Source of the DNA: Filimonas effusa
GTDB taxonomy: Bacteria; Bacteroidota; Bacteroidia; Chitinophagales; Chitinophagaceae
Assembly: GCF_004118675.1 (NCBI RefSeq)
Contig: NZ_SDHZ01000005.1
Span: 124,001 to 188,000 of the forward strand
Length of the DNA stretch: 64,000 nucleotides
Direction: 5' to 3'
This document shows positions 8,459 through 17,500 of the stretch, one piece after another. The first letter of the stretch is position 1; each line of letters starts with the position of its first letter. Under the pieces are notes generated by a model. That model ran no database searches. It worked only from the letters and a program-made list of their open reading frames with translations, and was not told the DNA's origin. The position numbers were made by a program, and so were the translations under genes.

Positions 8459-10099
8459 TTAATTCACCTTTATAAATCGCAGGTTACCGGTTGTCTTGTT
8501 ATCTTTCGTTACCAGGAAGATGTTATAAGAACCGGCAGGTAAAGCAGATACATCCAGTTTGGTGACCGGCCCTGTAATTAACTTTTTAATGAGCATGTGC
8601 CCTGTAAGATCGTACACTGCCAATGTCACATAATTCACATAATCGGGTATAGCCACATTAATGTTAATGATTGCAGGGTTAGGATACATCAATACCGGAT
8701 CTCTTGCATATGCCGGTGGTGCTACGATGGCACTATTGGAGTACACATAACCACCCAGTGTACAAAGTAGCCTCAGGCGGTATCCGGCGCTGGTATTGCT
8801 GTAAGCTGCGGTATCGGTAAACGTATAAGCCGTTATGCCACCCACCGGTGTAATACTATCTACTGTAATCCAGTTATTGGTATTATAAACATCTTTTTCA
8901 ATAACCATACGCGACAGATTATTGAGATTTTGCATCACCCAGTCTAGCTTCACATTCAGCGGCGACAAACGGGTGCCTTCAATCTTCATCACTTGTTGCG
9001 TACAGGTGACTTCTTCACCTGCTACGAGTCCGGCAAACAAGGTAGTGCCGGCAGGTACCGAGGTTAAATCGGTATAGGTGGTGGCCGCTTCCGCTACAGG
9101 ACTGCCGGTGGTAAGGCTGCCGGGAGAAACGGGGGCGTTCAGCATGCCGGCTTTATCCCAGGTGGCACTTACATCCTGGAAACGGCCAACGAAAGTACCG
9201 TTATGATTCGTAGCATAGATAGGACCTTCATTGGCAGTAAGATGCTGTAAGGTAAAACGCCCGGTAAGATTAGCTGAACTATTGACCATCCAGGTAGTGC
9301 CGGTAGACCTGTTATTGATGCTGGCACCACTAAGGCCCTGCTCGTACACATTATTAAAGACGCGTGTTTTTACCGTGGCGGCGGTGCCATTGTTTATAAA
9401 AGAAAACGGGGTATAACTTCCAGCCTGTGTACCAATGGGCCACACATAATTTTTCCCGTTGGCAGTAAGGTTCTGAATTTCAAGGAAGCCCCCCATGACA
9501 TCGCCTCCCGTGGCAACGAAGGCAAGAGGATGATACCCCGATACGGGTGAAGCAGCCTGGCCGTTACGCACTACGAGAGAAGCGCCATTAAGAGATAAGA
9601 TGCCTTGCACAAAATGAAGTTCACGAATGGATAGATCGGATCCATTGTCGAGCGTCAACCCACCGGTATTGTTGAGCCATAAAACAGGCATCCTGGTACC
9701 TGCCTGAGCAGATGCGCTGTAAGCGCCGTAGAGCGCTTGTCCGCCGCCGTTTCCCAGGCGTTTGAATCCAATGATGCCTTTATCGCTGAAGGAGGCTGTA
9801 GCGGCATTTTTCCAGCTATTGCCGCTAAAGTATAGAAACTGGGCACTATCCTGGCCTGCGTAACCTGCGACCTCCATATTTCCGAAGATGGAAACGGTAT
9901 CTTTTACGAAAAGATGAACAGAAGCGCCGGGCGGAATATATACATCCTGGCAGAACACATCTTTTTCAGCAAGCATCATCGCAAAAAGGGATAATATCGC
10001 ACGCACATATCTTTGTACCGCCATAATCATTAATAGTATTAAGGCCAAAGAATACAGGGAGCCGGGTAAATACCCGCTCCACTGTATCTGGTCTTTCAT
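8459..10099 (-). CDS. T9SS-sorted secreted protein with type A C-terminal domain
   Basis: The ATG at 10099 shares its A with the stop codon of the upstream gene (TGATG), a translational-coupling arrangement, so I chose it over a start at 10117. The 546-residue product has a hydrophobic N-terminal region (LYSLALILLMIMA, then a second stretch to about residue 47) serving as export signal. It has a beta-rich body with repeated asparagine-glycine turns, and a C-terminal sorting domain of about 80 residues with MYPNPAIININVAI, LAVYDLTGHMLIKK, LPAGSYNIFLVTKDN and a final RFIKVN. In the known T9SS pathway that domain directs transport across the outer membrane with help of PorV. Presence of a PorV-like gene in the same operon fits. 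The protein could anchor or cap the fibres made by the neighbours; that is inference. Confidence 0.78.
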   Translation of the reverse strand: MKDQIQWSGYLPGSLYSLALILLMIMAVQRYVRAILSLFAMMLAEKDVFCQDVYIPPGASVHLFVKDTVSIFGNMEVAGYAGQDSAQFLYFSGNSWKNAATASFSDKGIIGFKRLGNGGGQALYGAYSASAQAGTRMPVLWLNNTGGLTLDNGSDLSIRELHFVQGILSLNGASLVVRNGQAASPVSGYHPLAFVATGGDVMGGFLEIQNLTANGKNYVWPIGTQAGSYTPFSFINNGTAATVKTRVFNNVYEQGLSGASINNRSTGTTWMVNSSANLTGRFTLQHLTANEGPIYATNHNGTFVGRFQDVSATWDKAGMLNAPVSPGSLTTGSPVAEAATTYTDLTSVPAGTTLFAGLVAGEEVTCTQQVMKIEGTRLSPLNVKLDWVMQNLNNLSRMVIEKDVYNTNNWITVDSITPVGGITAYTFTDTAAYSNTSAGYRLRLLCTLGGYVYSNSAIVAPPAYARDPVLMYPNPAIININVAIPDYVNYVTLAVYDLTGHMLIKKLITGPVTKLDVSALPAGSYNIFLVTKDNKTTGNLRFIKVN

Positions 10100-11397
10100 C
10101 AGGGAATAATATACCAACCGGTTGCAGCTACACCACTGGACTGCAGCTTTACGTAAGCCCCCGGGATAAACAGCGTCATGGGTGCAGCTGAGGTGACACT
10201 CACACCATCAATAGTACCTACAATATTCACTGGTTTGTTTGTATCCACTTTACTGATATCATTGACTGCTTTAATCACGTACACCCTTCCTTTTGAAGTA
10301 GCAGCAGCAGGAAGTGTGACGGTAATATTACCGTCTGCTACAACTGTATGATGTGTTTGATTAAGCGTAGTGCTGGCTGTAACGCTTTGAACACTTACCG
10401 ACACACTACCCCCTACCTGCAATGTAGAGGTGGGTTTGTCGGTAGAAAGGCCGCCAACCAACAGTGAATCTCTCAGCACCTTGGTACCGGCTATGGGCTG
10501 GGTGCCGGTTGTAATGACACCCGGAGCGGTAAACGTAGCGCCATGGATCAACAGGGTATCTTTATTCAACCCCTGGCCGGTGATACGCTCCAGCGCAGTA
10601 CTGAAAGAGGAGGTATCGACATTACCCAGGACCCATCCTTTAAAGACATCCGAAGGCATATTTCTACGTTCCACCGTTCCTGTAACGGTATCGTGGACCA
10701 GTACCGTGTTTAAGTTGGAAAGGCCTTTAAGCTTGGTGAGATAAAGGCTGTCGGTGAATTTGGCCACTTTTGAAAACAACGTGTCTGTAACAGATACATT
10801 TTTGGAGGCTTTAATATGGCCAGCAAACAAAGCTGAATCGGCTACACTCAATTTGCCGCCCAGTTTGGCATAACCCGCCGCAGAGAAAGCACCACCTACC
10901 GCAAGACTATCTGTAACAGATACTTTACCTGAAGCGGAGTCTATAGCAATACGAACAAGGTTATTAGTAATAATACTCAACGAACGCTGGTTGATGGTGC
11001 CCATGAGCGCCTTGGGGAAAAGTGACGGGTTGATGGTATTACCAGACATCGCCCATGAACGGTCTTCGGCATTATAAGCGAGCTTATACCATCCTGGTGT
11101 TGAACCTACTGTGCGGCGGATATAAATGCCGGCATTGGCAGGTGTAGCATCGGAATAATAAATCATAGTTCCGTTTGGCGGAGTCAGCGCATTAATGGCT
11201 GTGGTATCGGTCAGGCGCGGCAACAGGAAACCCTGTTTCGTACTTTCCAGTTCCAGCACGGAAGATTTATTGATAGAAGTTGGATTGAGACCAATTTTCT
11301 GCTGCGCATTGGCAGCTATAACAGCCAGCAACATCGTGGGTAACAACAGTAGCCCTATCCGTTTGATGCGGATTGCATTACGACAAATTTTATGCAT
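10099..11397 (-). CDS. Secreted fibre-paralog without chaperone domain (short form A)
   Basis: A 432-residue secreted protein with a signal peptide ending at ANAQQ (about residue 32). The first mature segment (SSVLELESTKQGFLLPRL) is the same family signature as in the S74-bearing neighbours. The middle contains three or four beta-solenoid-like repeats (KLSVADSALFAGHIKAS, NVSVTDTLFSKVAKF). The C-terminal 110 residues (HHTVVADGNITVTLP, GRVYVIK, then VKLQSSGVAATGWYIIP) resemble the middle beta module of the long copies but here end the protein. It lacks the S74 chaperone and any T9SS sorting domain. Start ATG at 11397; overlaps the next gene by one base. It may be a minor fibre subunit or adaptor. 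Confidence 0.62.
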   Translation of the reverse strand: MHKICRNAIRIKRIGLLLLPTMLLAVIAANAQQKIGLNPTSINKSSVLELESTKQGFLLPRLTDTTAINALTPPNGTMIYYSDATPANAGIYIRRTVGSTPGWYKLAYNAEDRSWAMSGNTINPSLFPKALMGTINQRSLSIITNNLVRIAIDSASGKVSVTDSLAVGGAFSAAGYAKLGGKLSVADSALFAGHIKASKNVSVTDTLFSKVAKFTDSLYLTKLKGLSNLNTVLVHDTVTGTVERRNMPSDVFKGWVLGNVDTSSFSTALERITGQGLNKDTLLIHGATFTAPGVITTGTQPIAGTKVLRDSLLVGGLSTDKPTSTLQVGGSVSVSVQSVTASTTLNQTHHTVVADGNITVTLPAAATSKGRVYVIKAVNDISKVDTNKPVNIVGTIDGVSVTSAAPMTLFIPGAYVKLQSSGVAATGWYIIP

Positions 11398-11443
11398 ATA
11401 ATTATTTTATAAATAAGAAAATATAAACGGTTATCATTAAGGA

Positions 11444-12751
11444 TCAATTCACCAGGAACCAGCTGTCTACTCCATTGGATTGCAGTTTACGGACAGTGCC
11501 CGCGTTATATATATATAATGCATCGCCCGCGGTTTTAACGGTGCCGTCTACAGTACCTACGATGGATACCGGTGCGGAGGTACTAACAGTGCTACTACCT
11601 TTAATGATATAAATCCGTCCTTTGGCGTTAACGGGATTGGGCAATGTGATGACAACGTTCCCATCAGCCACAACGGTATGATGTTTTTCATTCAGTGTTG
11701 TACTGGCACTTACGGAGAGTATATTCATGGAAACACTGCCTCCTACCTGTAAGGTAGAATTGGGTAAGTCGGTGGAGGCGCCGCCTACGAGCAGAGAATC
11801 GCGCAAGACCTTGGTACCCGCAATAGGCTGTGTGCCTGTAGTGATGACACCCGGCGCCGTAAAAGTTGCGCCATGAATAATCAGTGTATCCCTGTTTAAG
11901 TTTTGCCCGGTGATACGCTGTAGTGCTGTGGGATAGGAAGAAGTGTCTACGTTACCTATAGTCCAACCCTTGAACAGATCGGCAGGCATATTACGGCGTT
12001 CTACCGTACCTGTTACGGTATCCTGTACCAGCACGGTATTTAACAGTGAACCTCCTTTAAGATGAGTAAGGTACAGGCTGTCGGTAAACTTCGCGACCTT
12101 TGAAAACAGTGTATCGGTTACAGACAGGTTTTTACCTGCGGTTACTTTTGCAGCAAACATCGCGGAGTCTGCTACAGACAACTTGTTACCCAATATTACT
12201 CTGCCGCCAACATTCAGGGCTCCGCCCACAGTAAGACTGTCAACTACCGTTACTTTACCGGTGACCGAGTCGATTGTCATACGCACCAGGTTATTGGTAA
12301 TAAAGTTTACCGAGCGCTGGTTCAACGTTCCCAGCAATGCCTTGGGAAACAGCGAAGGATCAATGGTATTGCCACCCATAGTCCAGCCACGGTCTTCCGC
12401 ATTATACGCAAGTTTGAACCAGGCTGGCACACCTCCAGTTGTTTTACGGATATAAATACCTGCATTGGTATGGCTGGTATTGGATGGGTCCGTGAAATAA
12501 ATCATGGTCGCATCGGGCGGGGTTAGCAGGTTAATTGCAGCGGTGTCGCCAATCCTCGGCAACAGAAAACCCTGGTTGGTACTTTCCAGTTCCAATACCG
12601 ATGATTTGTTAATACGAGTAGGGTTATCACCAATTTTCATCTGGGCTTGTATCTTTGTAGCAGACAATAATAATGCTATTGCCAGTACGCTCATTTGCAG
12701 CCATTTGGGACAAGCCATCCTTTCCACAAAAGCCTTGTAAACTTCTCTCAT
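11444..12751 (-). CDS. Secreted fibre-paralog without chaperone domain (short form B)
   Basis: This 435-residue protein is an obvious tandem duplicate of the gene immediately downstream: long stretches such as TGTQPIAGTKVLRDSLLVGG are identical. The signal peptide ends at KIQAQM; later in-frame ATGs at residues 12 and 20 are possible starts. It shares the SSVLELESTNQGFLLPRI signature and the C-terminal beta module ending RKLQSNGVDSWFLVN. No S74 or T9SS domain. The 121 bp upstream are AT-rich without a clear terminator, so it may be read through from the regulator/coiled-coil genes or have its own promoter. Confidence 0.62.
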   Translation of the reverse strand: MREVYKAFVERMACPKWLQMSVLAIALLLSATKIQAQMKIGDNPTRINKSSVLELESTNQGFLLPRIGDTAAINLLTPPDATMIYFTDPSNTSHTNAGIYIRKTTGGVPAWFKLAYNAEDRGWTMGGNTIDPSLFPKALLGTLNQRSVNFITNNLVRMTIDSVTGKVTVVDSLTVGGALNVGGRVILGNKLSVADSAMFAAKVTAGKNLSVTDTLFSKVAKFTDSLYLTHLKGGSLLNTVLVQDTVTGTVERRNMPADLFKGWTIGNVDTSSYPTALQRITGQNLNRDTLIIHGATFTAPGVITTGTQPIAGTKVLRDSLLVGGASTDLPNSTLQVGGSVSMNILSVSASTTLNEKHHTVVADGNVVITLPNPVNAKGRIYIIKGSSTVSTSAPVSIVGTVDGTVKTAGDALYIYNAGTVRKLQSNGVDSWFLVN

Positions 12752-12872
12752 TGGGATCGTTTAATTATGAAGAATAGTTAATTATTTATCAAAATTAATT
12801 TAGAAGAAAAAAAAGCCATATCAGTTTCCGTGCATTAAGTATCGTAAAACGCGTTATAGGTTTAAAATATCA

Positions 12873-13841
12873 TTAAAGGATATATCGCTGCATACGAATG
12901 CTTCTTTTAACGCGAACGCTGGCCTCTCCTAATTTTATCCCGGCTTCATAGAGCTCCAGTTTATAATCACCGGCTTTAAACCCTTCGTTTAGTTTCCATT
13001 CATATTTAACTGTCACGGGTTTGGCGTAACTATAAGGCAGGGTAAGGTTAGCTGTATATATTTTATTAACCTCCTTGTTGGCGTTTTCATTTGCTTTAGG
13101 GCCTACCAGTACGGCAAAAATGCGACGGGAACTGGGGAGTGTACTACTGTCGGTAGCATTAAAGGACAGGCTAATGCGCGCATAGGATAAAAATCCACGC
13201 CGAACGGGTACTGGATTTTGGCCAATAGAATCATCGGCAACGAGTTGCACATTGGTAATACCCAGTTTACGACCTGCTTGTTTTTCGGATGCGGTTCCGG
13301 GAAGAGCTAATGTATCGGCATGCGCAAACGCGAAAGGCATACCGGTGGGCAGGTACATTGTATCTCTTACAGTAGCATTATTGTGGTACTGCAAACGGGA
13401 CTGTTGCAACGAATCTATCCTGGCCAGCAGCACTACTATTTCAGCCTTTAGGCCTGCCATAGTAGTCTTTAATACGGCAATATTTTCCATGGTAGTTTTA
13501 CCGGCATAACCAGGTCCGTTCAAACGGCTTATTTCGCCGCTTACCTGCTCAACCTCCTTGTTACGCTGCTGTAGCGCCTGCGTAAGAAAGTCGGCCCTTA
13601 CCGAGCTTGAGTCACCAGTGCGCAAGGCATAATTAAAGCTGTCCCTGATTTCATTGAATATGTGATCAGATTCCACCATTTTCGACTGCAGCTCATGAAT
13701 CAGGCGCTGCTCTTTCTTTTTACTGCTGGTATATAAAAACGAGAGGATAGATAAAGCTATCAGCAATAGAAAAAAAATCAAATAACGTCTTCTTTTTTGT
13801 TGCCTGCTTTCTCCTGTTATACCTACATGAAATTTACTCAT
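12873..13841 (-). CDS. Single-pass inner-membrane coiled-coil protein with C-terminal beta domain
   Basis: A 322-residue protein. A basic cytoplasmic N-terminus (RQQKRRRY) precedes one transmembrane helix (LIFFLLLIALSILSFLYT, about residues 21-38). Residues about 40-150 are highly charged and helical (coiled coil), with no Pro-rich breaks. The last 110 residues look like an immunoglobulin-like beta domain (YARISLSFN, RIFAVLVGP, VTVKYEWKLNEGFKAGDYKLELYEAG). The topology is therefore cytoplasmic N-terminus with coiled coil and beta domain in the periplasm. GldM-type periplasmic coupling proteins have a comparable plan, but I see no real sequence match. It sits 33 bp after the regulator gene and precedes the fibre genes, so it may couple the membrane to fibre export or sensing. 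Function unknown. Confidence 0.55.
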   Translation of the reverse strand: MSKFHVGITGESRQQKRRRYLIFFLLLIALSILSFLYTSSKKKEQRLIHELQSKMVESDHIFNEIRDSFNYALRTGDSSSVRADFLTQALQQRNKEVEQVSGEISRLNGPGYAGKTTMENIAVLKTTMAGLKAEIVVLLARIDSLQQSRLQYHNNATVRDTMYLPTGMPFAFAHADTLALPGTASEKQAGRKLGITNVQLVADDSIGQNPVPVRRGFLSYARISLSFNATDSSTLPSSRRIFAVLVGPKANENANKEVNKIYTANLTLPYSYAKPVTVKYEWKLNEGFKAGDYKLELYEAGIKLGEASVRVKRSIRMQRYIL

Positions 13842-13874
13842 AACTTGTTTGGTTTATAAAAAGGGATAAAACGT

Positions 13875-14702
13875 TTATTCCCGTGGTTTCCCGAGAACGC
13901 TACCAGGGGAGCTGCCATATCGTTCTTTAAACAGGTAGCAGAAATAGGAAACGGAATGAAATCCCAGCTTGTAAGCGATATCCCTTACGCTACCCGAGCG
14001 GTGTCTTAACATCATTTCGGCCACATATAGTTTGTGATCCATAATGTATTTTTTAGGAGTAACACCGTATAATTTTTTAACCCATCGAACCAGTGTGGCA
14101 CTGCTCTGCGCCATTTCGGAAGAGATTTTCTGAACGGAAGGGATTTCATCTCCAATGTATTTGGAGACAACTTCCTCGAAGCGCCTGCGAAAAGCATCTT
14201 CGTATAAATGAGGTTTAGCCTCTTCCATCTGAATAACGGATGCCTGCGTTAGCCAGTCGGCAGTTACCTCCATAGAGCTATCTTTTAGTGAGGCGAGTTT
14301 TTCGACGGTTATACGCAGTAGTTCTGAAGCTACCGGGTAAATAATATAAGTGTTTGCCCCGGCCTGTAATGCCGATAAAAGAAGCGGCCCGGCACCGGTA
14401 TCGGTAAGTACTGCAATAATGGCCTGATTTAACCTGGCATCGTTACGCACAGTACTTATAAATTGATTGATAGTTCCGGGCATGGAAAAGCCGATATCAA
14501 TTAAAATGATATCCGGAACAACCGTCGTCAACTCCGGAACAACCGAGCTATTTCTGGCAAGCCTTACGGAAAAGCTATCGCCGAGCAGTCTTGATAAATA
14601 ACTGCCTCTGGCGATGTTGCTATCCATAATGAGGATGTTTTTTTTGGAATATGAGCCTTTCAGTGCTGCGTGAGGCAAACTTAAGGTCAGACTTTTATTC
14701 AT
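13875..14702 (-). CDS. Response-regulator-like AraC-family transcription factor
   Basis: The first ATG is at 14702; a GTG at 14705 would add one residue. Residues about 20-135 are a CheY-like receiver and residues about 160-275 an AraC-type DNA-binding domain with two helix-turn-helix motifs (ISSEMAQSSATLVRWVKKLYG and DIAYKLGFHSVSYFCYLFKERYGSSP). The receiver keeps an acceptor-position Asp (LIDIG, about residue 69) and a Thr, but the acidic pair is reduced to D-S (IMDSN), and the conserved Lys before Pro is Tyr (IIYPV). Phosphorylation control is therefore doubtful; it may act constitutively or bind another ligand. As first gene of the minus-strand run it is the likely activator of the fibre operon. 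No partner kinase is adjacent. Confidence 0.75.
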   Translation of the reverse strand: MNKSLTLSLPHAALKGSYSKKNILIMDSNIARGSYLSRLLGDSFSVRLARNSSVVPELTTVVPDIILIDIGFSMPGTINQFISTVRNDARLNQAIIAVLTDTGAGPLLLSALQAGANTYIIYPVASELLRITVEKLASLKDSSMEVTADWLTQASVIQMEEAKPHLYEDAFRRRFEEVVSKYIGDEIPSVQKISSEMAQSSATLVRWVKKLYGVTPKKYIMDHKLYVAEMMLRHRSGSVRDIAYKLGFHSVSYFCYLFKERYGSSPGSVLGKPRE

Positions 14703-15156
14703 CACGATATCACAGGATTAGATTGTTAGCTATAGAAAATAACATCATACAACACAATAATGCGTATGTGCCAGTGAAAACATAAAGAAGGCTTAAGTTG
14801 GCAGATGCCCCGGAGACTATCATATATCACTTATCACACACACAAGATCATAGAACTACCAAATCATATTTATAGTAAAAAAATCATTTTATATAAAAAA
14901 CCAATCAACAGATGTCAAAAAAATGACTTTACAACAGGTACTATAATAGCAGAAATTATATATAAGGCAGCGGCTGGGCGAGGGCCATCTGCACGGGTGA
15001 GAATACTATTTCTGCAGGCAACAACCTATATTACAAATCTAAAATATACATCATCAATAGTCTTTAGATTTTCATTCAAAAAGTATAAAAAAAACAACTA
15101 ATAATTATTAAAATAAAATGATTACTGATTAAATCTTTATACTTCACTATAAATAT
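14703..15156. other. AT-rich intergenic region between the fibre and SusCD loci
   Basis: This 454-bp stretch separates two minus-strand operons. It should contain the 3' end of the SusCD transcript and the promoter of the regulator gene. It is very AT-rich (15060-15150 particularly) with one GC-rich island around 14970-15000. I found no clear terminator hairpin, no tRNA, and only one chance-looking reading frame (14805-15101). No TAnnTTTG promoter could be assigned with confidence. Confidence 0.5.
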
Positions 15157-16701
15157 TCAGTTATAAAAAGGTGTAGTAAGTGTTATATCCGGCGAAACAA
15201 AAATCACATCAACCGGCCGTCCCTTTCCCTGTAATGTAACCGCCGGCATGGGCAGTATGTTACCAGCAGATTTACCAAACATCCGAATGGTGTATACATT
15301 ATCCTTTGCAGACGCCGCTATTATGAAATTATGGCTGAGCTTTGTATAATTAGTAGTACCCGTGTATTTGCGGTGTTGTATAAACAGGGGTTCTTCACCC
15401 GTTGGAAATGAATATTGCCGGCTTTCCTGTTTCGAAAGCAGAGACCGGTTCCATAGTTCATGATCTTTGACAAAATAAAGCAAACTCTCCTCCCCCATAA
15501 GCATCGCAAACAGGCTTGCATGGTAAACGGCCGAAGAAGGGGTTAGCGTGTCATTGGTAAGTAATAGCTGCGACATTCCCGACAGCCTCATCGATGTGAT
15601 GATTTTTAATTCCGGGTTGGTTTTATCGCTAAACACAGCGCAGCCTTCATATGGAACTGCCGCCTTTAACCCCAGATATAGGAGCGACTTATTGTTACCA
15701 CAGGCGGGCATTGCGCTCTTGGCGTCATCTAAAAATGGTGTTAGCATAGTAGCAGTACCTTCGCTCGTAACAAAGCAGCTATTCCTCTGATCAAAAAAAA
15801 CAGGTCGCTGCGACCAATATGTCATATAGAATTTTGAAAGCGAATACGCTGTTCCTCTATTATCCAGCAACTGTTGATATCCGAACTTTCCTGTGTTTAT
15901 CGATCTGCTGTATAAAGTATGCAGCCTGCCATTGTTCACCAGGAAATAAGAATGAAGAGAATAAAATACGCGTTGTAATTTTCGTTCAACCGGGGGTTCA
16001 AAAAAAAGGCTGTCATATTTATTAATAATGGAACCGTTATTCAAATCCAGTACCACGGCATCGTTTTCAGACAAAGCCATCAATGCGCGTGTATTATAGT
16101 ACGCTTCGTTAACAGTTGTACTATAAGAAGGCATCAGCGCCAGAGAAGCCGCCTGCCCGTCCAGATGCTGTCCGTTTACTGTATACAACACCTCTTCTAT
16201 TCTGCCCGAAGGCACAATGGTTTCCGGTGTAGGAAAGAAATCGATATCTGTACTGCCACCATTATCTTTCAATACATACCATCCCTGTGAGAAGTTAGTA
16301 TTCACCAGCAACGTCAGGTTTACGGTTGTGGCAGCCAGTGTTTTGGTATTCGTGGCCGAAAAAATCAGCGTCCATACGCCGGATCCCAGTGTCACCCGGC
16401 AACACAATTGCCTTGAATGCGAAATAGTGTCCATTGTTTCAGGCTCCGCCGGGATGTTTTTATTCAAGCTCCAGCTATATGCAAAAGCTGTATCCGGGGA
16501 AGTGGAAAATATCTGTGGATCGATACAAAGACTATCGCCCCGGAAAACGGAGTATAGCGTTTGAATTCCCCCTACTGTTACTTGTTCACGGGCCTGGTAA
16601 TGGTAGTTGCCCATATCTTTTAAACAGGCCGGGAAACAAACCAGCAACAGAAACGTTGTGAACAGACAGGCTACAGGTAGTATAATTTGTTCTTTTCTCA
16701 T
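15157..16701 (-). CDS. PKD-like family surface lipoprotein of a SusCD locus
   Basis: A 514-residue lipoprotein: the signal peptide ends in the lipobox FPAC with Cys26. The N-terminal part (GNYHYQ, then a PKD-like beta domain with FAYSWSLNKN and WTLIFSATNTKT) matches the PKD-like lipoproteins commonly found as the last gene of SusC/SusD/DUF4843 loci. The remainder (about residues 150-510) alternates beta strands and may be a propeller. It probably sits on the cell surface as an accessory binding protein of the adjacent transporter. It starts 9 bp after the DUF4843 gene, so is co-transcribed. No enzymatic motif was seen. Confidence 0.65.
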   Translation of the reverse strand: MRKEQIILPVACLFTTFLLLVCFPACLKDMGNYHYQAREQVTVGGIQTLYSVFRGDSLCIDPQIFSTSPDTAFAYSWSLNKNIPAEPETMDTISHSRQLCCRVTLGSGVWTLIFSATNTKTLAATTVNLTLLVNTNFSQGWYVLKDNGGSTDIDFFPTPETIVPSGRIEEVLYTVNGQHLDGQAASLALMPSYSTTVNEAYYNTRALMALSENDAVVLDLNNGSIINKYDSLFFEPPVERKLQRVFYSLHSYFLVNNGRLHTLYSRSINTGKFGYQQLLDNRGTAYSLSKFYMTYWSQRPVFFDQRNSCFVTSEGTATMLTPFLDDAKSAMPACGNNKSLLYLGLKAAVPYEGCAVFSDKTNPELKIITSMRLSGMSQLLLTNDTLTPSSAVYHASLFAMLMGEESLLYFVKDHELWNRSLLSKQESRQYSFPTGEEPLFIQHRKYTGTTNYTKLSHNFIIAASAKDNVYTIRMFGKSAGNILPMPAVTLQGKGRPVDVIFVSPDITLTTPFYN

Positions 16702-16710
16702 GTAATTCAG

Positions 16711-17481
16711 TTATGGAAACACAACAAGTTCACCATCCTCATCGGTTAACGGAAAGTCGGGATGGCTGGCATTATAAGCGGTGAGCAGCGTTTTCAGTTG
16801 ATTACGCAATAAGGTTGCCCCGCTCTGATTTTGCCACGTGAACTGCGACATAAAATCCTGATCCCATCTTTCTCCTGTCTGGCTAATCATAAAACGGTGT
16901 TTTACCTGGCTGTATTTCCCCCATAAAAGCTGAACCGCATAGTTATCCCATGAAGCAGGCTGCCGCAGCTGATTACTTAACTCAAGCCGGCGCCAGGTAT
17001 AAGCAGTCTCACCAGGCAGAAACCAATTGTTGGCGATCACTGTAAATTGCAATACAACGTCATCGTTATTGAGAGAGGGATGACGGTATACAATGATGGG
17101 AACGCGGGCGTGGGTTTGCCCGGCTTTAATAATATAGTCCGTTTTTAAAGAGGCATCAAAACTCCTGTACTGTATCTCAGGCAGCGCGTTCTTACTTCCC
17201 GGCACCATTACCTGCTTTAGTAAAAACGGCCGGTCAACAGACGCGACTGCACCCAGGATATATATATCGAAGTAAACGGTATCAGATACTACACTGGCAG
17301 CATAATAAGCAAAAGAATAAGTTTTTGCAGTATCCATCATTTGCCGGCTAACATTATACAGGTATTGTTCCGGGGGGCCAAACTGAATAAAGTCTGCACC
17401 GTTATAAAGATGATATTGTTCACGCCGGCACGAAAGCATCAACACAGCCAACAGCACAGATATTACGGGTCTTACAACCAT
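16711..17481 (-). CDS. DUF4843-family lipoprotein
   Basis: I prefer the ATG at 17481; a GTG three codons earlier (17490) is possible. The signal peptide ends in a lipobox (VLMLSC, Cys18). The body (about 235 residues) has the features of DUF4843 proteins that follow susD: an FIQFG segment after the Cys, a SFAYY beta strand, VYFDIYILG, and a tail with WGKYSQVKHRFM. The family's role is unknown but it is thought to be a surface accessory of SusCD complexes. It lies 19 bp after susD and 9 bp before the PKD-like gene. Confidence 0.7.
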   Translation of the reverse strand: MVVRPVISVLLAVLMLSCRREQYHLYNGADFIQFGPPEQYLYNVSRQMMDTAKTYSFAYYAASVVSDTVYFDIYILGAVASVDRPFLLKQVMVPGSKNALPEIQYRSFDASLKTDYIIKAGQTHARVPIIVYRHPSLNNDDVVLQFTVIANNWFLPGETAYTWRRLELSNQLRQPASWDNYAVQLLWGKYSQVKHRFMISQTGERWDQDFMSQFTWQNQSGATLLRNQLKTLLTAYNASHPDFPLTDEDGELVVFP

Positions 17482-17500
17482 TGCATTCACATTTTTTTAA

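Noticed and set aside
14805-15101. A 98-residue open frame on the plus strand in the gap between the fibre and SusCD loci
   Set aside because: Composition is that of AT-rich non-coding DNA (many Lys, Ile, Asn), there is no signal, helix pattern or neighbour on that strand, and no family was recognised.
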